Assembly (NCBI RefSeq): GCF_014705605.1
Contig: NZ_JACXIZ010000041.1
Span: 1 to 64,000 of the forward strand
Length of the DNA: 64,000 nt
Origin: Paenibacillus sabuli
GTDB lineage: Bacteria; Bacillota; Bacilli; Paenibacillales; Paenibacillaceae
Direction of reading: 5' to 3'
The notes beneath the pieces were generated by a model. It did no database searches. It saw only the letters and a list, made by a program, of their open reading frames with translations, and was not told the origin of the DNA. The position numbers were made by a program, and so were the translations under genes. This document shows positions 58,529 to 64,000 of the stretch, piece by piece. The first letter of the stretch is position 1. Every line of letters starts with the position of its first letter.

Positions 58529-61036
58529 CTACCTGCGCCCCTCTGGCGCAAGCCGGTAGTGCCGGCCCGGCTCCAGCGTGAAGCGGTACGCGCCCGTCCG
58601 CGCATCGCGCGTATGCGCCGCAATGCGCGCGGCCGTGCCCATGGGCTCGGCCGTATCCTCGTGGTCGCCCAGGCCCTCGTGCTCCCCCGTGTCTTCGGGC
58701 TCGGTCGTGTCCCCGCGCGCAGCTGTGTTCTCGTGCTCGGCCGTGACTTCATATACGGCCAGATCCTCCGCCGTCCAATCGTCGTGGTCGATGCGAACCG
58801 TGGAGACCGCCACTCCGTCCGGATGCGTGAAGACGTAGACCGCTCCCCGTGCGGCGACCGGATACACCTCCGCGACGAGCACCGCGTCGCCGCCCTCGCG
58901 GCAGACAATGACGCCTGGGCCGCCGACGAAGACCGGCACCTTGTCCGGCGGCAGCGGATAGTCGATCAACGTGACCGGGCCCGCGAAGTGCTCCCCCGTT
59001 TCGTAATCGATCCAGCGACCAGCCGGCAGATAGACATCGCGCGACATCGCCGTGTCGAAGTCGTTGCCGAACACCGGCGTCGCCAGCAACGACGGCCCCA
59101 GCATCCATTCGTATTGCCGCGTATGGCGGTTGATCAGGCCATAGGTCGCCGGGTCGTCCGCATACGCAATATGTAGCGGCGTCACCGCGTGGGGATAGCC
59201 GGTCCGATGACTGTCCAGCACCGCGCTGTAGATATACGGCGCGTGCCGATTATGCCAATCGGCGGCCTTCTTGACGATCCGCTCGGACTCGGGATGCTGC
59301 ATCTCCCACGGCCGCCGCCCGAGCGACATCGCCGGCATGAGCGCGTTGAACATCGCATTGCGCACGAAGTAGCGCCGGTAGCTGGGCAGCAGCGGGTCGG
59401 TCTTGGGCGTGCCGCCGGTGATGTCGGGGTACAGATTGGCCGCGCCGCTGGCCGCGTAGTTGAGCAGATTGATCGGCACCCGGTCCTGGTCGAAGTGATA
59501 GCCTTCGCCGAGGCCGTAGTACGTGTCGTTGATCCGCAGCACGTCGCCGGGCACGGCGTATGCGGTATTGCGCACGATCACGAGCCGGCCTTCGTCCATC
59601 CACCCTTCGTTGATCGCATTCCAGTTGCCGTCGGCATAATGCTTCGTATACACCATCGCATCTTCCTTGAAGCCGTCGGCCCCCCACGTCGCCGCCTGAT
59701 CCAGGTACCACCGCACCGCCTCCGGGTTGCCCCCGTCCAGCACATACAGCGTCCCCTTCGGAAATTCGGCATTGGTGATCGCTACCGGCTCCCCGTCCCG
59801 GCCACGCAGCAGATAATCGCGCGCCTGCGCCTCGTGCAGGAACGGGCCGTTGTAGGGCACGTGATGATGGCCGCCGTCGGCCGCCTCCGCCTTGAAGTGG
59901 TTGCGGATGCCGAGCAGCAGCTTGATGCCGCGCGCGCGGAAGAAGCGCTTCAGTCCGTCCGGATCGGGGAAGCGCGGATTGGGCAGGCCGTCCGTGCGCC
60001 CTTCCTCGCGCGCGTCGTCCCAGAGGCCGAAGCTCGTCGTCGTGCCCTGCTCCGGCCGCTTGCGGTCGCCCCGCCAATAGCCCGAGCCGACCACGCCCCA
60101 GGCCAGCTCGTACCCGCGCTCGGCATACTGGGTCAGCGCTTCCTCCACCGCCGCCTGGTAGGCGCCCCAGCCGAGCGAGCCGTAGGCCTCCCAGCCGACC
60201 TTGAACATCTCGTACCTCGGCTGCTTATCGCGGTAGCCTTCACGCTCGCGGGCTTGCTTGTACGCCGCATAGATGCCGGGCATCGTACCGACGAAGTAAT
60301 ACAGCCCGTCCAGCGCCTGCACGCCTGACGCGCCCAGCGCATTGTCATGCTGCGTGATGGCCACGCGCTTGCCGCCTTCCTCGAACAGCACCTGCGCGAA
60401 GCCGAGCGACGGGAACACCGCGAAGGTGCTCACGAAGCGCATGTTCGTCCCTTGGTTCACCATGTCGCGTCGCACCAGACCGGTCACCTCCGCGCCGTCG
60501 CGCGCCGGAATGTCCAGCTTGCCCTGTGCGGGCGCATCCTCGCTCTCCACTTCGTCGATATGCGAGCCATAGTCGCCCAGGCCATAAGCCGGCGCCGGCG
60601 CAAGCGCAGCCGTACGCGCCTCGATGACATAGCGGGCGGGCGGCGCCGGAACGACCGCCAGCCGCACGCCGCCCGCGTCGCTACTCGGACTGCCGCTTGC
60701 CGCGCGCGTCGCACGGTCCCCGTCGGCCAGCGTGATCCGCACCTCGGCGCGCGTGCCCGCGGTGCTCACGATCTGCAAGCGCACCTCCTCTGCCGTCACG
60801 GCGCTGACCGTCGTGGACTCCACGTCGTGCAGCGCGCTGCCATTCGGCGTGCTGAGCCGCAGCCCGCTGACCGGGTGCGCTCCCGCCAGCGGGCGCCCCT
60901 CGCCGTCCTCGAAGCTGTAGCGGAAGCCGCGCTTCTCGATGCGCATGCGGAAGCGGGGCGATCGGATCGTCACCGCGTCGCTCCGGTCCTCGACGCGCCA
61001 CTGCTGCTTGTCCTCATTCGTAAGTTGCACACTCAT
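58529..61036 (-). CDS. Glycoside hydrolase family 31 (alpha-glucosidase/xylosidase-like)
   Basis: An 835-residue GH31-like enzyme. The N-terminal beta domain begins QQWRVEDRSDAVTIRSPRF. The barrel carries YEMFKVGWEAYGSLGWGAY, LLLGIRNHFKAEAADG and the nucleophile segment ATWGADGFKEDAMVYT. That last motif differs from the classic WxDMNE signature, so this is a divergent subgroup. Near residues 780-815 an acidic low-complexity insert of Glu/Asp/Thr/His repeats interrupts the C-terminal beta domain. No signal peptide is present. Its start overlaps the GH97 stop (ATGA), so the two glycosidases are made together. Confidence 0.85.
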   Translation of the reverse strand: MSVQLTNEDKQQWRVEDRSDAVTIRSPRFRMRIEKRGFRYSFEDGEGRPLAGAHPVSGLRLSTPNGSALHDVESTTVSAVTAEEVRLQIVSTAGTRAEVRITLADGDRATRAASGSPSSDAGGVRLAVVPAPPARYVIEARTAALAPAPAYGLGDYGSHIDEVESEDAPAQGKLDIPARDGAEVTGLVRRDMVNQGTNMRFVSTFAVFPSLGFAQVLFEEGGKRVAITQHDNALGASGVQALDGLYYFVGTMPGIYAAYKQAREREGYRDKQPRYEMFKVGWEAYGSLGWGAYQAAVEEALTQYAERGYELAWGVVGSGYWRGDRKRPEQGTTTSFGLWDDAREEGRTDGLPNPRFPDPDGLKRFFRARGIKLLLGIRNHFKAEAADGGHHHVPYNGPFLHEAQARDYLLRGRDGEPVAITNAEFPKGTLYVLDGGNPEAVRWYLDQAATWGADGFKEDAMVYTKHYADGNWNAINEGWMDEGRLVIVRNTAYAVPGDVLRINDTYYGLGEGYHFDQDRVPINLLNYAASGAANLYPDITGGTPKTDPLLPSYRRYFVRNAMFNALMPAMSLGRRPWEMQHPESERIVKKAADWHNRHAPYIYSAVLDSHRTGYPHAVTPLHIAYADDPATYGLINRHTRQYEWMLGPSLLATPVFGNDFDTAMSRDVYLPAGRWIDYETGEHFAGPVTLIDYPLPPDKVPVFVGGPGVIVCREGGDAVLVAEVYPVAARGAVYVFTHPDGVAVSTVRIDHDDWTAEDLAVYEVTAEHENTAARGDTTEPEDTGEHEGLGDHEDTAEPMGTAARIAAHTRDARTGAYRFTLEPGRHYRLAPEGRR

Positions 61037-62874
61037 CGCCCTTCCTCCTTCGCTGGCTTCACGACGGCGACGAAGCCGTCCGCCGCGCCGAGCTGCAGGC
61101 GCAGCGTACGCTCGCCGGGCGCAAGCCGCAGCATCTGTCGCCCCAGTCTGCGCGGCTGCGGGCTGCAGACCAGCTCCACATCAAGCGCCCCCGACCCGAC
61201 GAAGACCAGATCCAGCTCCAACGACAGCGGCCCTGCCGTGTCGCCGTGCAGGCCTGCGACGTACCAGCGCTCGCCGGTGCGCCGAGCGAGCAGCGCCAGC
61301 CGGCCGATCTCGCTCGGCTCCAGCACCCGCGTCTCGTCCCACACGCTCGGCGCGTCGCGGATGATCGCCAGCGCCGGTGCGAACACCTCATCCTCCAGCA
61401 GCAGCGCCGGGTATTCGGCGAGTACCTGGATCGGCGAGGTGAAGGCGATCCACGTCGCCAGCTGATGGCCGTATGTGGTCGCTCCAGGATTCGAGAAGCC
61501 CGTCGGCGTGTAGTCGCCGTGCCCGGCCAGGAAGCGCGTGAACGGCAGCGCCGCATTGTGCCAGGCCGGGATCGGCCCTTCCTTCATCTTATTGAGCTCC
61601 AGGCCGCGGATGCCCTCGCGGGTCATCTCGTTGGGATAGGTGCGCGCTTCGCCGGTCGGCTTGGATATGCCGTGGAAGTTGATCATCAGCTGCCGCTCGG
61701 CCGCGAGCCGCAGCGCGGCGATCTCGAAATCGATCGCATCCTTCGACTCGCGGTCGATGAAGTCAATCTTCACGCCCGCCGCACCGGCAGCGCGGACCCG
61801 ATCCAGGAACTCGCGCAGCGCGCGTCGATCATCAGTCAGATCGTCCAGCTCGCTCGACCGCTTCCAGACGAAGATGCCTACACCAAGCGCCGCCGCCTCG
61901 GTCGCCAGCCGCTCCAGCGTCGCCCACGGCTCCGGCCACCGCTCCCAGCCTTCGTCGATCGTCGTATATTCGAAGCCGAGGCGGTGGGCATAGTCGATCA
62001 TCGTGCGCTCCTCCTCCGGCGAGCCGGTCCCCCGGCTCCACCAGCGCCAGACGCTCCGCCCGGGGCGGATGTAGTCCGTCCTGGCGAACAGGGCGGGATC
62101 GGGCGGCGGGTTCAGACCAGCGATCAGGTCGCTGTTGACGAGGCCGTCCAGCCCCTCGGCGAGCAGCGTCACCCGCCACGGGGTCGTGCCGGGCAGCGCC
62201 ATCTCGAAGCCCGCCTCGCCCTCCGTGAAGTGCGCCTGGAATCGCCGGCCCTCCAGCGCCTCCAGGCGCATCCCGCTATAGCCGTATAGCGCAGCTTCCA
62301 TGATCGCGGCATACCCCTGCCGCAGCTTCGCCACCAGCGGCGTCCCCTGCACCGGTCCTTCGGGCGAGAGCAGGGGGAGCTGCTCGACCGGTGCGCTGAT
62401 CCACTCCCCGGCGTAGCTCTTCAGCTTCCACGCATTGGGTCGCTCGAACAGCCACACCTGCGCCTCTGCGGGCAGCGTCCAGCTCGACGCCTCGCCCGTT
62501 ATATGCGCTGCCGCCTCCCCTTGCTCAGCAGCAGGCAGCACATAGCGCCATGCGAAGCCGTCATCGTATACCCGCGCTTCCAGGGTGAATGCTCGCCCGG
62601 TATGGGTGTGCGTGAGACTGATCGTGAGCGTATGCCCGTGCCGCTGCGCCTCGGCATGCCCGCCGCGCACCGCGAAGCGGTCGCGGACCACGCCGCGCGC
62701 TTCGTGCCAGCACTTCACGTCCCGGCCGAATGCAATGCCGTCCGCCGTCAAGCCGAGCGGGGAACGTTCGACAGCGGGTCGACCCTGGTAGTCCACTTCG
62801 TAGGCGAGCTCGCCCCCGGCAAGCATAATCCGGGCTTCCACGCGGCCCGACGGGCTGATGATTCGTGTTAACAT
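61033..62874 (-). CDS. Glycoside hydrolase family 97
   Basis: A 613-residue enzyme. The beta-sandwich half starts with ISPSGRVEARIMLAGGELAY. The barrel has SVWRWWSRGTGSPEEERTMI, YTTIDEGWERWPEPW, AAGVKIDFIDRESKDAIDFE, and MINFHGISKPTGEARTYPN, all typical of GH97 alpha-glucosidase/alpha-galactosidase proteins. GH97 is best known in Bacteroidota but also occurs in Paenibacillus. No signal peptide is seen. The ATG at 62874 has GGGAGG rather far upstream. It forms a two-gene unit with GH31 and is divergent from a sensor kinase. Confidence 0.88.
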   Translation of the reverse strand: MLTRIISPSGRVEARIMLAGGELAYEVDYQGRPAVERSPLGLTADGIAFGRDVKCWHEARGVVRDRFAVRGGHAEAQRHGHTLTISLTHTHTGRAFTLEARVYDDGFAWRYVLPAAEQGEAAAHITGEASSWTLPAEAQVWLFERPNAWKLKSYAGEWISAPVEQLPLLSPEGPVQGTPLVAKLRQGYAAIMEAALYGYSGMRLEALEGRRFQAHFTEGEAGFEMALPGTTPWRVTLLAEGLDGLVNSDLIAGLNPPPDPALFARTDYIRPGRSVWRWWSRGTGSPEEERTMIDYAHRLGFEYTTIDEGWERWPEPWATLERLATEAAALGVGIFVWKRSSELDDLTDDRRALREFLDRVRAAGAAGVKIDFIDRESKDAIDFEIAALRLAAERQLMINFHGISKPTGEARTYPNEMTREGIRGLELNKMKEGPIPAWHNAALPFTRFLAGHGDYTPTGFSNPGATTYGHQLATWIAFTSPIQVLAEYPALLLEDEVFAPALAIIRDAPSVWDETRVLEPSEIGRLALLARRTGERWYVAGLHGDTAGPLSLELDLVFVGSGALDVELVCSPQPRRLGRQMLRLAPGERTLRLQLGAADGFVAVVKPAKEEGR

Positions 62875-63086
62875 CGGTTGTCGATTCCTCCCTGGCGTCC
62901 ATCTCCCCTCATTATAGGAAGTCCGCCGGGCGCTTCCTATCCGCAATCCGCTGAAATGCTTCAACAAACCGCCGCCTTTTCTTACGTTATCGCACGAAAT
63001 GTTGCATTATCCCGCTGCTTCGCGCCCGGCGCTCGCAAAATCCTTTATAATATAAGAAAACGTTCTTCCCGCAAGGAGACGCACCG

Positions 63087-64000
63087 ATGAATCTGCATGC
63101 GCTGACAAGGCTACACAAAAAAATGAGACTCGCGCCCAAAGTGTTCCTGGTCACCTTCGTACTGCTGGAGACGCTGGTGCTGCTGCTCGGGTACTCGTAT
63201 CAAACGCATTCGGCGCGCACCCTGCTCACCACGCAAAAGGAATACGCCAAGCAAATGGTGCACCAGTCCGACGAGTACTTGCGCCTGAATCTGCAATACA
63301 TCAGCAGCTTCATGACCTCTATCGTGCACGATAGCCGATTCACGGCCGGCGACGATACCGAGATTCGGCGCTGGTTCAACGATAACCTGATCTACTTCAT
63401 CCCGAATGTGACCAACATTCACGTCCTGGAGCACAACGCCAGCCTGCTGAGCACGTCGCCTTACAACTGGACACTGGCCGACAACGCCTATCTGCAGGAG
63501 CGGCTGCATGAGTTGACGCCCTCTCGCAGGGTGCAATGGATCGGACCGTACGCCTCGCTCGTCTCCGGTCAGACCGTCAGCGCGGCGCTGCCGATCCCGG
63601 ACGCAGGCGGCGAGGAGAAGCTGCTGCTGATCGATCTGGACCTGGGGGAGCTGTATGAGCGGCTGCTGCCCGATGACGCCTCGATGGCACGCGGCGAGCT
63701 GCTGCTGATGGACAATGCCTTCACGCCGATCTACGGGCGCAAGCCGTACGTCCACTATGACGTGTTCGACAAGCGATTCGAGCTGCAGTCCATCTCCCCG
63801 GACGTCTTCACGCAGCTCTGGAACGATCAGGAGACGGTCAATGGCGACGGCCGGGACATCTTCCTGACCCGCAGCCACGGCAACCCGCTCGGCTGGCAGC
63901 TCGTGTGGGTGATGGACCGCACCGAGCTGCTGCGCCCACTGGAGCAGTCCACGCGCTTCGCGGTCATTCTCGCCTCAGCCTCCGTGCTGCTGTCGTTGCT
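63087..64000 (+). CDS. YesM-type sensor histidine kinase (N-terminal part, cut by window edge)
   Basis: The frame from the ATG at 63087, with AAGGAG upstream, stays open for 304 codons to the edge. Residues 13-37 are a transmembrane helix (VFLVTFVLLETLVLLLGYSY). Residues about 40-275 are an extracellular Cache-like sensor (LNLQYISSFMTSIVHDSRF, RRWFNDNLIYFIPNVTNIHV). A second membrane helix begins at the very end (FAVILASASVLLSLL). The kinase domain is outside the window. YesM/YesN pairs in Paenibacillus control sugar uptake operons; the divergent GH97-GH31 genes are the likely targets. TATAAT at 63046-63051 is a candidate -10. Confidence 0.82.
   Translation, partial: MNLHALTRLHKKMRLAPKVFLVTFVLLETLVLLLGYSYQTHSARTLLTTQKEYAKQMVHQSDEYLRLNLQYISSFMTSIVHDSRFTAGDDTEIRRWFNDNLIYFIPNVTNIHVLEHNASLLSTSPYNWTLADNAYLQERLHELTPSRRVQWIGPYASLVSGQTVSAALPIPDAGGEEKLLLIDLDLGELYERLLPDDASMARGELLLMDNAFTPIYGRKPYVHYDVFDKRFELQSISPDVFTQLWNDQETVNGDGRDIFLTRSHGNPLGWQLVWVMDRTELLRPLEQSTRFAVILASASVLLSL

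Overview
The window looks like a chromosome segment of an endospore-forming, high-GC member of the Paenibacillaceae (Paenibacillus or Cohnella type). The signs are a ger spore-germination operon, an SLH-domain envelope protein, five free-standing AraC-type regulators plus one fused to a binding protein, a YesM-type sensor kinase, glycosidases of several families, Bacillus-style sigma-A promoters and strong AGGAGG ribosome binding sites. No rRNA, tRNA, CRISPR array, intact transposase or phage gene was seen.

Layout. 1-3.4 kb: a large, edge-truncated FAD protein with two Rossmann folds, divergent from an AraC regulator. 3.4-5.7 kb: a degenerate tandem repeat, a TipA-like MerR regulator with a textbook operator, and an Rpn/YhgA-like nuclease. 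5.8-28.4 kb: one long complement-strand exopolysaccharide (EPS) locus. In transcription order it runs CpsB phosphatase, SLH protein, CpsC, CpsD kinase, FlaA1/WbpM-type dehydratase, anchored Asp/Gly-rich protein, priming sugar transferase, SDR, four glycosyltransferases with Wzy among them, Wzx, two nucleotide-sugar dehydrogenases, UDP-glucuronate epimerase, VanZ protein, and two secreted or anchored proteins. Its centre (about 10.8-20.0 kb) is strikingly AT-rich and reads as an imported serotype cassette between conserved GC-rich flanks.

28.6-33.3 kb: an orphan protein with an eCIS-cargo-like N-terminal motif and a basic tail. It is followed by a FapA-like/HD-GYP operon on the complement strand, preceded by a sigma-A promoter, a recognisable cyclic-di-GMP-I (GEMM) riboswitch and a terminator, and then by a small XRE regulator. 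33.5-50.2 kb: VOC protein, methionine aminopeptidase, ADP-ribosylglycohydrolase-family protein, sulfatase, four AraC regulators, a siderophore-binding lipoprotein fused in frame to an AraC regulator across a perfect Fur box, a zinc-type dehydrogenase whose promoter abuts a 21-bp direct-repeat AraC-type site, a wrecked sugar-transporter/glycosidase operon, and type I pullulanase. 50.3-54.4 kb: a four-gene ger operon joined by ATGA overlaps. 54.5-58.3 kb: an SDR and a MalT-like LuxR regulator, each preceded by a translationally coupled small ORF. 58.5-64 kb: GH31-GH97 glycosidase pair, divergent from a truncated YesM-type sensor kinase.

How it works together (inference). CpsD/CpsC/CpsB would control polymer length. 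The dehydratase, SDR and sugar transferase would make and load a 6-deoxy-HexNAc primer. The glycosyltransferases would add uronic acids made by the two dehydrogenases, and Wzx/Wzy would export and polymerise the repeat unit. The c-di-GMP riboswitch in front of an HD-GYP gene suggests a feedback loop on that second messenger. The rest is mostly locally regulated carbohydrate and iron uptake. All calls come from reading the sequence only; no database search was run.
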